Origin: Biomphalaria glabrata
Lineage: Eukaryota; Mollusca; Gastropoda; Planorbidae
NCBI RefSeq assembly: GCF_947242115.1
Contig: NC_074713.1
Span: 14,498,126-14,562,125 of the forward strand
Length of the DNA: 64,000 bases
Direction: 5' to 3'
In this document: in pieces, positions 23,511-35,900 of the stretch
Position numbering within the stretch: position 1 is the first letter of the stretch
Layout: each line of letters starts with the position of its first letter
Translations under genes and position numbers: made by a program
The notes under the pieces: model-generated
Seen by the model: only the letters and a program-made list of their open reading frames with translations
Told to the model about the DNA's origin: nothing
Databases searched by the model: none

Positions 23511-23690
23511 TTATTTTTTAAGTTGCTTTGATCTAAAGTGTGATGATTGATTATGACTAATGTTTCCTTTTTAAGTTTAGTGTTGACTAAGGTAGATCTG
23601 GTTCTGTGTTCAGCTAGTGTGTATTTAGTAATTATTAGGATAAATAGCCAGAGCAATTTCATGATGACTGTTGTTGATTTTAGTTTTTAA

Positions 23691-24844
23691 AGGGGTCTAG
23701 TCTAAATCTAGTTTAAGGTTTACAATGCCTAATTTATGACTAAATCTAAATTGAAAGCTAATTTACAATGACAATTAAATCAAATGAAATGGTTTATTAA
23801 ATTCAAAATATGGACCTAGTCTAGACGACCTAGACTAGATCTAGCTAGAATTCTAGGTCTAGATGTAATTCTAGATCAATATATTTACGTGTATATTAAC
23901 TATATAGAATATTACTATTAGTTATTGTTAGTAGTATCAAGAAAATGCCTAGTCACATAGATCTATATATAACACAATATCTATGCCATAAACTTCTATT
24001 TTTAACCGACATCACACAAAACAAAATCTGTATTTTCAAAGGGAGATTATTGTGCACTGATTTGGGCTAGATCATATTTATTTATGTCTATGGGCTAGAT
24101 CTAGAGCCTCGAAGCTATTCTAGAATCTAGACTGGGTCGTGGTCTGGATATCCTCTTTTTATCCCTATCCCTAACTGACTCTAACTTCACCCCTTGGCCC
24201 TTCTGTCTTAGATCTAGATCTAGTAAATTCTAGTACTCTTACTTTTAATAATTTAATTTTAAATTATTTTTTTTTTCGATGGATGCAAGTTTTTACATTT
24301 AAATAATGTGGGGAAAAAATCAACCATTCAATGGGAAAGTGTAAAAAAAATGATTTAAAAAAAAAATAGGGTCTAGCCAATCCAGTTTGGAAAAAAAAGG
24401 GTAATTCTGCAGGATTTAAAGGGGCAGCCATCTTTGTTACTATTTTGTTATGTTTATGTTCCAAAGAAATCCCAAGATAGTGTCTTAAAAAAAAAACAAG
24501 AATAAAATTACTAATGTGTTTTCAAAGCAATATGCTATTTTTTCTTTTAATTTTGACTTGGTGTCAATACAATAAAAAAGTTCTTATTGTTCTGTCTTCT
24601 TTTTAATTGTTAAATATTGTCTATATCTATTCTGAATGAATTAATCTGATTTTTATAAACCACTATTTAAGTATTTTTATCGTCCTTTATATATGTCTTT
24701 TGAAATGACCTCACTAAATGTATGGATCTTAAATTTAGATCTATAAATTTAGATCTAGATTCTAGATCTATAAATTTAGTTCTATAAATCCTATATATGT
24801 ATAGATCTAATATGTTGTTATCTTTGTTGTTTTTTTAACAAATG
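23691..24844. other. Intergenic, TCTAGATC-rich
   Basis: Dense TCTAGATC words at 23815-23885, 24090-24130, 24205-24235 and 24725-24800. A short minus-strand reading frame near 24264-24464 begins with an AAGATGGCTGCC context, but no family or splice pattern supports it as a gene. Confidence 0.45.
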
Positions 24845-25040
24845 TTTTTAAAATGTTTGTTTGTAAAATGTTTTACATGTTTCGGATGTTCCTTCAGAGT
24901 TGAAGATAGTTTACTTCCTAGTCCAAACCTCCCGCAGGACGACGGGAGATGGGAGCGGGCAGGATTTGAACCCTCGACCATCGATAAATCCGAACGACAG
25001 TCCAGCGCGCAAACCTCACGACCAGGCAGCCATCGTACTT
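24845..25040 (-). mobile_element. tRNA-derived SINE (family 2)
   Basis: The minus strand starts with a tRNA-like head (GCCTGGTCGTGAGGTTTGCG, then the B box GGTTCAAATCC), followed by a GC-rich body containing CCTGCGGGAGGTTTGGACTA and a 3' part with GAACATCCGAAACATG. A second copy of the 3' part is split by a LINE at 34484-35940. Apparent ORFs in this block are not genes. Confidence 0.8.
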
Positions 25041-25920
25041 TTTAATACTCATTTTCTATTAACTTGTTTTAAATGTAAATCTAAGCCTATTAAGAATTAA
25101 GGCTATTATGCTAAAAAAGGGGGAGTCTTGTGGGAGCGCTGTTACCTCCCCCATTGGGAGTCAAGCATTAATCTGTTTTGGTGTCTATTAGATTATGAGT
25201 CTAATTAATAGACTTATTAGGACTAGATTTAGATGATACCGGTATAGCTAGATTTAGCATATTTTTAGCTACAAAAATAAAAACAAACAAAAACCCAAAT
25301 CCGAGAGAAAACCCAAGATATAGGATTACAGTCTAAACAATAAGAAAGATAGCTGCCCCTTGAACTCCTGCAACATAAGCTCTAAAAGGGGGGGGGGATG
25401 CTGCCAACTGCAAATCATTAATGAAAGAAAAATTATGTTGTTTTTTTTGCCAAAAATAGAATAAAAAATCTAAGAAATCTAAAAATTAAAAGTCTAGCTT
25501 TCTATAACAAGATTGCTTATATTGATTTATGTAAACATCGATCACATGTACCACATACTGACATAGGCCTACGCTGCAATACAGACTCCCATGTGTTACA
25601 TAATTAATAATAGGCGCCTATATTAAAATTAATACATGATGATCATGAATGACATGAATGATGATGTAAAGTTGTAAACTGATAACTGATGTTCCTCAAC
25701 TGGCTCAACCACGAATAGCTCTAACTTCAGTATCGGCCCGAGTGTCTCACTCTCAATCCAGTCACAGTAACATTCTCATTTGACTTTATTTGAGCTTTTC
25801 TTTTTTACCACGATGAAGTGTACGCAAAAGATGCCAGGAGAATGCTTTTGTGAAGATCTAGATCTAGCCGCAGCTTGTCCCCATGCCCATTAATCGTAGT
25901 GGCCTTGGCTAGCTTTAGTG
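25041..25920. other. Intergenic DNA, no gene seen
   Basis: AT-rich with a G run near 25387 and scattered TCTAGATC words. No coding or repeat structure recognised. The last 8 bases (CTTTAGTG, 25913-25920) are the left target duplication of the following hAT MITE. Confidence 0.45.
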
Positions 25921-26114
25921 CGGCGGTTCTCAACCTTTTAAGCTCGGCGACCCCTTTTTACTATCCCCCACTCTGCCGCGACCCCCCCCCCATAACATAC
26001 ACAGCAATAGAAGAATACACTAAATACAATCCATATTTTCGATGGTCTTAGGCGACCTGACAAATCGTCAATCGACCCCTCAAGGGGTCGCGATCCACAG
26101 GTTGAGAACCCCTG
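25921..26114 (-). mobile_element. SPIN-like hAT MITE, 194 bp
   Basis: The ends are inverted repeats: left CGGCGGTTCTCAACC, right (reversed) CAGGGGTTCTCAACC. Perfect 8-bp target duplications CTTTAGTG at 25913-25920 and 26115-26122 prove a hAT-type insertion. Subterminal words with GGGGTCGCGA match the SPIN (SPace INvader) family. A second copy of similar length and opposite orientation is at 55916-56111. Non-autonomous. Confidence 0.92.
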
Positions 26115-26122
26115 CTTTAGTG

Positions 26123-29100
26123 GATGGCAGTGAAGCAGTTTTTTTTTTTTACTCTAGGGGAGGAAACTCAAATGTTGCAAAAGACTGATCTAAACCTTCG
26201 ACATTTTCATAGTTTCTCCCCTTATCTTTGCTTATGTAAAGGTGTGTTAGACCAGGTAGTAGGTAGACCATTATCACCATTTCTGGGACATTAATTATTT
26301 TAATTATAGGTGCAAATACTAATTTTGAAAATCGTAGAGATTATTTTGAAGTTGTTGTAGATTTAAGGGTGGCAACTCAGCGAAGAAGAATATCTATTTA
26401 AGTTATTATTAAGTTCAGTTGGGGTAGAAGTTTGTTGGTAGGTTTCCTGTGAGGCTTCCACGGGTAGGCTACAAGTCTTGTTAAGCGTATTAGCGAAGAT
26501 GGGAATCATATTGAGATACTCAGGTCTCTAGGCCTACATATTTATAGATTATAGACGTCACTTAAAAAGGGAGTCATCTTGTCCTGGAAGCCACACTCGT
26601 ACAGCATGTTTTCACAGTCACATACAGTGCTAACACCACCAGCGCCTGTACAGCCCTAAACTTAATTGGGTAATACTTCGTTGTTTTCTTTATCGAGTCT
26701 TTCTAGCCTTCCATTATATGATATCTAACAGTTCATCTATCTTGTACTGTAGATCTATAAAATCTTAACAATGGTATGGTCTCGAATAGCCTCTAACTGG
26801 CTGTCTGGTCTATGTAAACTTTGGAAGTCAACCCAGAGGAAACATCAAGAGCCGGTAACTCTTAGGTAGCTTGCGACGCAGCTGTATCGGCACTCGCCGT
26901 TTCTACAAACACATCAGCTGCTGGAGACAGGACAACTGCTGCATGGAGATAGGGCAACTGCTGTGTGGATGACATCGTTCCCACAATAGATAATGCTCAG
27001 ACTTTCAGGTTACTTCTAATAGATGAAGCTTTTTTAGTCTAGGAGACCAAAGGAGGATAACGACATTTACCCTGTAAATATACAGCAAATTTGTAAATGT
27101 ATTTTATGTATTTCTATAACCCGGATCGGCAAGATAGAATCCATTCCTATTTGCCTTGTGCCTGTGATCAATTTTTTTAAAAATAAATTTAACACCAGGA
27201 ACCCTTCCAAAAAAAAAAAAAAAATACTAACCAAACTTACATTTCCACTCCATTTCCAACATCACAAAGTGAGATATAATTTTTAAAATAACATTTTTCA
27301 TATTTACCACTGGTACTAAGCCAGTATTTTAAACTTCATATATCACTTTGTGATTATTCATCAACATACAAAAATGATAGAACCTGAGGACTAAAAGATG
27401 GGAAGGTGATATTAAAAAAAAAGTTAATATTTATATACATTTCTAAAACTCTCCAGCTGTGTATGATGGTAAAGCATATTTTGTGCAAAATTAATGTTGA
27501 AATTGAAATTTGCACTCAACTCACAGTCCAAAAACTAATAAAAAAGAAATCTACAAACAATTTTTCAGATTCAGTTTAGTGTTGTATGTGTTAGATAAAC
27601 AGAAGCAACTGTTGCTCTATTGAAATCTTTTATTCTACTTCATTAAAATAATATTTAAATCTAATGCATATACAATTATATCATTTATTAAACATCTTTT
27701 TATTTCAGACTTGCTAAAAAAAAACTGAAACACTCTTATGATAATAATATAGTATATATCATTAGTAAACCTCTTCACTTTGACCAGAACTGTAAATAAG
27801 TTATCATAACACAAACCAGATATCTTTATACTTTTGTGCATTGGAATAGTTTGAAATGATTTCTGTACACTTAAAAAAAATGTCCACGAATTTTTCTAAA
27901 TGCTATAAATGAAACGCAAGGCATGAAAAAAAAAATGTGGACAAAACAATTGTGTAAATAGAAAGTTCTGTTGCACAAACAATAAAAACACCTTTTCCTA
28001 GAAGGTAATTATTCTTTTATTGTTGAAAAGTATTTATATCTTTATATATCATCATTTAAAGTTCTAAGAATCATTCATAATCAAATAGCAGCCAAAGTGA
28101 TTTCTACTTTTCAGAATATTAAACAGTATGAGATTCAACATACAATTAGAAATACTGTACTATTTTTTATAATTTTTTTTTACAAGGAAACCCATTAAGA
28201 AAATGAGATTGTTAAGCAAGACTTAAGCATGTTAAGTTTAAAGTGTATGAAACCCAATCATTAACATTTAGGAATATTGCAAGATGGTATTTTAAACATA
28301 TTTTCCTTTTCTTGCATGATCAGGGTCATATAAGGCCTATGAACCAGTATAAAGTACATTAAATAATATACCCATGATTGAGATTTAAGATGTGTTTTTT
28401 TCAATCAAATATATCATGAAATAAAATAATATACACATAGAGTTATCAGCTTACAGAAAGAAACAAATATACTAATATTGAAAAATACATTTTTGAAAAT
28501 TGTGTTTTTTTTTCTTAAGTTAATAATTGATTTCCATTGATTAAAAATGACATGAAAAAAAAACTAAACCTGATTAATATATTAACCATTAAAGAGAACA
28601 CATTCATATGAACAGACATTTTTTTTTACAACTCCTCTATACATGAAAAGTTTAGAACTAAATGACTGACTAGTGCAATATTTACAGATCAAGCCTATTT
28701 ACCAATTTAGTTACAAAACAAATGTAGACATTTTACATTTGAATGTTGTTTTAGAAACAAAATGAAATTAAGATAGTACTGTGGGAAATATTACAATTTT
28801 ATACTAAAATCATGTATTGTAATAAAACTTTCAACATCTAGTCCACAGACTTAAATAACATATTTTTCAAATTTTGTAAAAAAAATAAATTGATAGAAGT
28901 ATACATTTAGTAGGAAACTATTCTTGAGTGACTTCTAAACAAAAAGCTACTACTGGCAAGAAAACACCAAAATACAAAGTACTGTATTTAAATTAATGTA
29001 ATTAAAAAAAACAACCACATCACCAACAACATTCACTGTCAGTACTCAGCATTGTTGTTTTTTTTTACAGAAAAATCTTTTGATGATATAAACAAGTCTT

Positions 29101-29276
29101 AAGATAGCCTTAGGCATAAGTGTAAAAAAATATCAACTTAGGTATGCTTTTATATATTTACATTTCCAGGGGAAAAAAATGTTGAGAACAAACAATAGGT
29201 TAAATTCTATACTAAATCAAAAACAAAATGTTTTTGGAGGTCACAACATGAGCAACAAATATTAGTCAGATTTTCA
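26123..29276. other. Intergenic DNA / possible PRDX5 3' UTR
   Basis: No coding exon recognised. A 26-bp direct repeat (GACAACTGCTG ... GGCAACTGCTG) lies near 26920-26965. The AT-rich part from about 27200 to 29276 could be partly the 3' UTR of PRDX5; minus-strand AATAAA signals occur near 28017 and 27628. Confidence 0.4.
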
Positions 29277-32200
29277 TCATCTCTTGGGAACTGGTGAATC
29301 AGAGGCTCGCATGTTCTTTATACACAACAGGCATGCCAAGCCTGTGTGCTCAGGATCAACATTGATGCTTTGAATTTTACCATCTTCTATCACCAAGGAG
29401 TATCTTTCAAATTGAAGAACGAAAGAAAACAAATTTTGGATTATATATTTAAAAAAAAAAAAAGTGCAGTTAAAAGTGTTCATTAACAAAATTTTATTCC
29501 GTAATTATCTTTTCTTAAAAAAAAACAAAACATCCAACAAAATAAACTTGTTAATATATTTTTTTTTCCATTGCTTTCTAACATATTTTCTGCTTTCTAT
29601 ACATTATTCTGTTCCTATTATTTCACCAATAAATTTTCATTAAATATAAAACTGTTTTTAAGATAAAGAACGACACTTAACAAGAAAAAGAAAGTAACAG
29701 AAAGCCCTACTTACTTCTGTGATCGGATGCCACCCATAATTTGTTTACAGTCTAGGTCCATACCTAGAGCTATTGTGAACTCCCCTCTTGGATCTGCTAA
29801 CATTCTTATCTGTAAAAAGAATTTCAAAACATTATTATAATACATCTAACATCTATTCAACTTGTAGCTTCATGAATACTTATGGGTAGAACCTGGACAT
29901 CTTGAACATGGCACTAACGATTTTCCTAGAAATTTAAAAGTTGCTGTATATTGGAAATCCTATGCCGAACTGGGAGTCAAACAGGGATGTCATCGTATAA
30001 CTTGGCGCCACACCTTCATGGAGGACCTCAGAACAGTGGAGACCAGGTGGGAGGAGGCTTCAGACATTGCCAATGACAGATCTTTATAGAGACAGCTTGC
30101 CACCCAATGCGCCGAACGGCCAGGGAGGAGCCAAGTCTAAGTCAGTATATTGTTGGGAAAAGAATTACTTGCTCATTGGCCACACTGAGAAAACTATATT
30201 TGACCATAATAATTTTCAAAGTAAAAAAAGAAATTTAAATTTGGCTTGAGAATGAGAAAATATTTATCTTTTCATTGTTGTATGGCCTGTCTTCATGCTA
30301 CCATAGCATGTTCAGTGTGTGTGTAATAAAAAAAAATTTAACAGAATTTGTGAAGGAACTCCACTTCTTTAAAATGACATTAAGATGTTATAATAATAAT
30401 AATAAATGTACAAAATGTGTGTCCCACATGGATGATCTAAAGCTATATGCAGAAACCGAGCAAAAATTACACACCTTAATCAAAACGGTAAAATGCTTTA
30501 GTGACGATATCTGTATGTCTTTTGGCCTGGATAAGTGTGGCATCATAAGCATTAAAAAGGGCAAGGCAACGAACACCAACATTGAATTTGAAGGCATCGA
30601 GGAATTGAACTCCGCCTCTATTTATAAATATCTTGGAATAAACCAGAATGCCAAGATAAACCATAAGAAATTAAAAGAGGACTTTCTTGGCAAATATAGG
30701 CAAAGAGTTAATAAAATCCTCAACACCAAACTGTCTGGCAGTAATCTCATCACTGCAATAAACAGCTGGGCCGTCCCAGTGCTCCTTTACACGTTCGGTG
30801 TGATCAAATGGACTGACACCGACATACATGACATTGACAGACTCACTAGAAAATTACTAACCAAGTTTCGATGCCTACACCCCAAGTCCTCCACCATAAG
30901 GTTATACCTGCCCAGGAAGGATGGGGGTCGTGGATTGCAGAACATCTTCAAATTGTGTAAGATGCAAGTTTTAAAAATACGATCAAAACTGCTCGCCTAA
31001 AGCAACAAATTAGTTTCCTTCCTACGGAAATACGACTCCGATGCAACCCCTCTGAACCTACACAATGCTGATGTCAATGTCGGTTTGGACGACGTAGGGC
31101 ATGAGATTCGCCAATGGGAGGAAAAAACACTTCACGGAAAATTTCCGGCTTTATTACATGGGGACAACATCGACAAAGCTGCTTCCTTAACATGGCTCAA
31201 AGCAGGTCATCTCTACCCTGAAACAGAAGGCTTTGTTACAGCAATACAGGACAGAGTAATCAGGACAAAAAATTACGAGAAGCATATCCTGAAACTCAAT
31301 GTTGTCGACAAATGCCGAAAATGTGGGCGAGTCGATTGAACACATTATGGCAGGATGTCCATGTCCAGCACTATCAGAATCAGCCTACCTGGGTCGCCAT
31401 AACCAAGTTGCAAAGTTAATACACCAACACCTGGCTTTGACGTACAAATTGATCGGTAAGGACACTCCCCCTTATTATAAATACTCTCCGCAAGAGGTTC
31501 TCGAGTCTACTGAACATCTGCTGTACTGGGATAGGCCTATTCTGACCGACAAAACGGTAGATTTCAATCGCCCGGATCTGCTGTTCATCGATAAAAATGA
31601 AAAAACCGCTACCATTATCGATATCGCCGTACCACTGTCTCATAATTTAAGAAAAACTGAGATAGAAAAACAAAGAAAAACAAAGAAAATATGGGAACCT
31701 AGGCTTGGAGATTAAGCGTCTATGGAAATTGTCCAAAATAACAATATACCCCATTGTTATATCAACCGAGGGGATAATAACTGACCTCACAGACACCTTC
31801 AAGGCCCTTAACATTCCTAGGAACATCTTCGTTGCCTGTCAGAGGGCGGTACTGCTGCAGACCTGCCACATCACCAGAAAATTCCTCAGTGGAAACTGTT
31901 AAAGGGACTACGGTGAATTTTGTTTCTCTTTAGCGAAACTCGACCCTGGCAGCGCCAGAGAATGACTACTCGTTCATTTCTAACATAATAATAATAATAA
32001 TAATAAGTATTGTCTTTGAAATCAAATATTAAGGAGTGCAGTTTCTTATGTGGATACAAATTTCTAGCTATGATTTACATTTTACATCAAGCAAGGGATT
32101 ATTAGATTATAACATTATTGTTTTCAAAGCATATTATTACTTAGTCAATGTATACTTTTTCATGATTCTACCACCCAGTGGTAGAATTAATAATTGTAAC

Positions 32201-32890
32201 AATGAGAAGAGTAAGAAAATTATTCCAATTATAGATATTTTTCTTCATACGTATTAATGAAAAAAAAAAAAAAAAAACAGACACAAGATATTAGCTTTAA
32301 GTACCATTTGACTGAAGCTCTAACATATAAAATCTCAGGACTAGAAACATTAAAATACATTTTAAGAACTTGGTGCAACTTGTGGTAGAAAAAAAAAGCT
32401 CCAGAGAAAAGCTCCAGTTTAAATAAATACAATTCATTAGGAAGACTTAAGCTAGGTAGATAAGTTCAAGGTCAACATTGTTATTAACTAACGGTTTGTG
32501 ACTGTGTTTTACATTCTCAATGACATTTCTCCTGCAGAACTTTATGTCAAGCAAAAGGTTACATTTCAGAATCTTAGTTTTGCTCAACTATAATACAGAT
32601 GTCAACTATTTTTTTCCTAAGTGACTAGTAGGTTAGCTATTTCATTTAAGCTGAAAATAACATTAACATTCAAAAATGTCTATAGCACTGAGATCTTTAA
32701 TTTCTATCAGCTCAGTTAGAAAACAAAAGAAATTAATGTCACCTTTCCATCAGCATGTGTACTCTTGCCCCAGGCATCCATTACAAAAGGATCATTCACA
32801 GAAACACAAGAGATCATGTAACCTTCTTCCTGTCATCAATAACGTATAATTAAACATTAAAGACAAATTATGTTGAAAATAATGGCATTT

Positions 32891-32931
<41 letters not shown>

Positions 32932-35900
32932 CTTAATATATATATATATATATATATCCATCCATCCCAGTGGCGCTACAGCCCATGGAGGGCTCTGGCC
33001 TGCTTTAACACATCCTTCCATTCAGATCTCTCCTGGGCCTTTCATCTCCACGCCCTAACCCCAAGCTGCTTCAGATCTGCTTCCACGTCATCTATCATGT
33101 CCTTTTCCAGGCCTAGGTCGTTTTCCGTTGAGATCTGTCCAGGTTTTCTTGTGTGTATTAGCTTTCGTAACAGTATTTTTTATATGACAGAGTTGTTAGC
33201 CCTGTGCATAACCATCTGGGGGGCTGCCCCTTTCAGCTCTCTGGATAGCTGCCTTTATTTTCGGGTAAGGTGCCCTAGCCTTTGTGGATCCCTCCACTTC
33301 CTGCAAGGCAGCAGGTTTGATTTTGATCCACCCCGGGTATTTTATTTCCCCGGTACCCACCATATCTGGAGGGCATTCCCCTATCCGCCACCTGGGGAGG
33401 CGCTCGATGGGAGATCAAAAACTCCACACGAGATATATATATATATATCTTAATATTTTTCCTTAAAAATGAGTTATTTATACAGTGTGGACATGTTATC
33501 TACAACAAATAAAATATTAAGACTCTTGTTGAGGCCAAGCTTGTTATATTTTTATATTTTTTTATATTTTTATGTCAAAAAAAAAAAAGTATGCATATAT
33601 GTAATGCGAGGAAAGAGGAAAGACTGTGCTGACCAAGAAATTGTATAGGAAATATTTACAGTTCTTACCTTGAACTTTTCATGAAGGGAAAGGTAGTCTG
33701 GTATGTGAGACTGTAAGAACAAAAAAAAACTTGTAAATATTACAAATAGTTCAGTTATAATTGTCTAAATAATGGGTACAAACAAAAATCTTTTTCTAGA
33801 TCAGGCTAATAAGGATGATTGTGCATACAGCAGGAGTGCATTTGTGTAGAAATGATTTAGCTTAAATATTTGTTACTTGTTGATAGTATGAACCTTTTCC
33901 ACAACAAGTAAAAGAATCTAAGAATCATTAGTTCAATTAAACACAAGTAGAACTGTACCAGTTTTCTTTTTTTTTTTTTTTTTTAATTTCACTCTAGCCA
34001 TTCTCTCCTTCATGAATAAAAAAAAAAGTATGGTGACAGCATAGGTGTTGTTCAGCTGTGCTCTCAAAATGGTGTGTAGGAAGACAGCTTTTAAAAATTA
34101 AGAACTGTTTTTCTTATGTAACTCAACATAAAGCTTAATTTTCTATAATTTTGAATTTCAGACAAAAAACTTGGAGTTGAATAAATAAGGTTAGAGCACA
34201 CATTTTTCTTTGTCGTTTTTTAAAGACTTTTGCTCATTTGAAATGTTTCTAGTATAAAATGGAAGTTTGTAACACACTTTTACTATTACTACAAATGCAC
34301 AGGAATATTATATTTAAGAACTACATTTTAATATCATCATCCTTTTTTTGCCATTCACTGTTATTGATAAGTTCTACATCTATTCTTAAGGAGTCCTATA
34401 TCTATATTATAGCTTTGAAAGTTCCATTTATAGATAGAAAACTAGAAAGAATCCTCTTAACTTTAGTCTTGTAAAAGCAAAGTGGTAAAATGTTTTGGAT
34501 GCTCCTTTAGAGTTAAAGCAGAATGACTGATCTCTTAAATCTCTGTTGGCGAACTTCAAAAGTCCCAGAGGACTGGCAAAAGGGAGTGATTGACTGCAAC
34601 AACTGGGGGGAGGGGGGGGGGGCATTACTCTCCTCTCTGTCCCGGGTAAAGTTTTCAGCACTGTTTTATTGAGACGGCTTCAACAGTCTGTAGATGAAAG
34701 GCTCAGAGAAGAACAAGCAGGTTTCTGAAGAGGCAGATCATGTACAGAGCAGATTTTCGTTCTACGAAATATCATAGAACAAAGTCTTGAGTACCAACAA
34801 CGGCTAACGATAAGTTTCGTGGACTTCAAAAAAGCGTTTGATAGTGTCCACTGAGAATCACTATGGAAAATAGTGATAGTGTCCACTGAGAATCACTATG
34901 GAAAATAGTTAGAGAATACGGCATCCCAGAAAAATTTGTCCATATCCAACGACACTTTTACAGTCAGTCTAGTTGCTGCATTAAAACAGAAGAGGGAACA
35001 ACACAGTTTTTTACCATCGAGACAGGTGTGAGACAGGGGTGCATCTTATCTCCTTTCCTTTTTCTCCTAGCCATCGATTACATAATGAGGAGAGCAATGA
35101 ACCAGACTGCCTTTGGTATTCCATGGCATGAACAACTCCGATTGACGGACTTGAACTTTGCTGATGATGTTGCACTACTCGGGGCTACAAATAAATGCAT
35201 TCAAGAAATGACGGAGAGCCTAGACAGAGAGGCACCCAAATTGGCGAGTCAAAGCTTGAAGAGCTGGACAAGTTCACGTACCTTGACAGCATCATAACAA
35301 ATGATGGAGCCTATCATGATGTAGCGTGCCAAATAGGAAAGGCAGGGAGCATTTTCCAAAGGCTGCAGCCTATTTGGACTAGCCAAGCCATTGGGCTCGA
35401 GACAAAAATACACCTTCTCAACACAATCGTCATTCCAACTGCTACATATGCATGTGAGACATGGAAGTCATATGTCAAAATTGAGAAAAGACTAAATGTG
35501 GCTCAACAAAAATGGCTGAGACGGATTTTGGGAGTCAGTTACACAGATCGGGTCTCAAACAAGGAAATCCTATGCCGAACTGGGAGTCGAACACTTAGTG
35601 AGGTTGTGACAGAGCGTCGCATGAGGTTTGCAGAACATGTTCTACATCAAAATGAATTACGCATAACAAGAGTTGCGATGACATGGAAGCCAATATGAGG
35701 AAAGCGCAAACAGGGACATCCTCGTATTACTTGGCGACACACCTTCATGGAGGACCTCAGAGAACAGTGGACATCAGGTGGGAGGAGGCTTCAGACATTG
35801 CCAATGACAGATCTTAATGGAGACAGTTTGCCGCCCAATCGCGGAACGGCGCGGGAGGACCTAAGTAAGTAAGTTAGAGTTAAAGATAATCTACTTCCTA

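Larger units (their letters stand above)
20210..23690 (-). mobile_element. Near full-length CR1/L2-like LINE with 2A and PHD finger
   Basis: About 3.5 kb on the minus strand. In order: signal-peptide-like leader (MKLLWLFILIITKY, start 23662), 2A motif GDVESNPGP (23376-23402), PHD finger, APE endonuclease, reverse transcriptase, short 3' UTR with hairpin and an AAGAT/GATAA repeat tail (20205-20222). The endonuclease keeps ETW, GDFNLPDINW and SDHE motifs; the RT is open over 556 codons. Breaks: the leader is one frame off the 2A frame, a frameshift lies in the endonuclease near 22850, and stops lie between 21945 and 22347. It inserted about 155 bp upstream of the first AlkD coding exon, in the same orientation. 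Confidence 0.92.

Noticed and set aside
24264-24464. Minus-strand frame starting in an AAGATGGCTGCC context, considered as a 5' exon of the AlkD gene
   Set aside because: No good splice donor follows in phase, the downstream part is poly-Phe from T runs, and no homology is seen.
24842-25100. Two overlapping plus-strand frames over the SINE
   Set aside because: The sequence is a tRNA-derived SINE with a clear B box on the other strand.
33097-33466. Two plus-strand frames in PRDX5 intron 3
   Set aside because: They lie in the interspersed repeat between TA microsatellites and carry no recognised domain.
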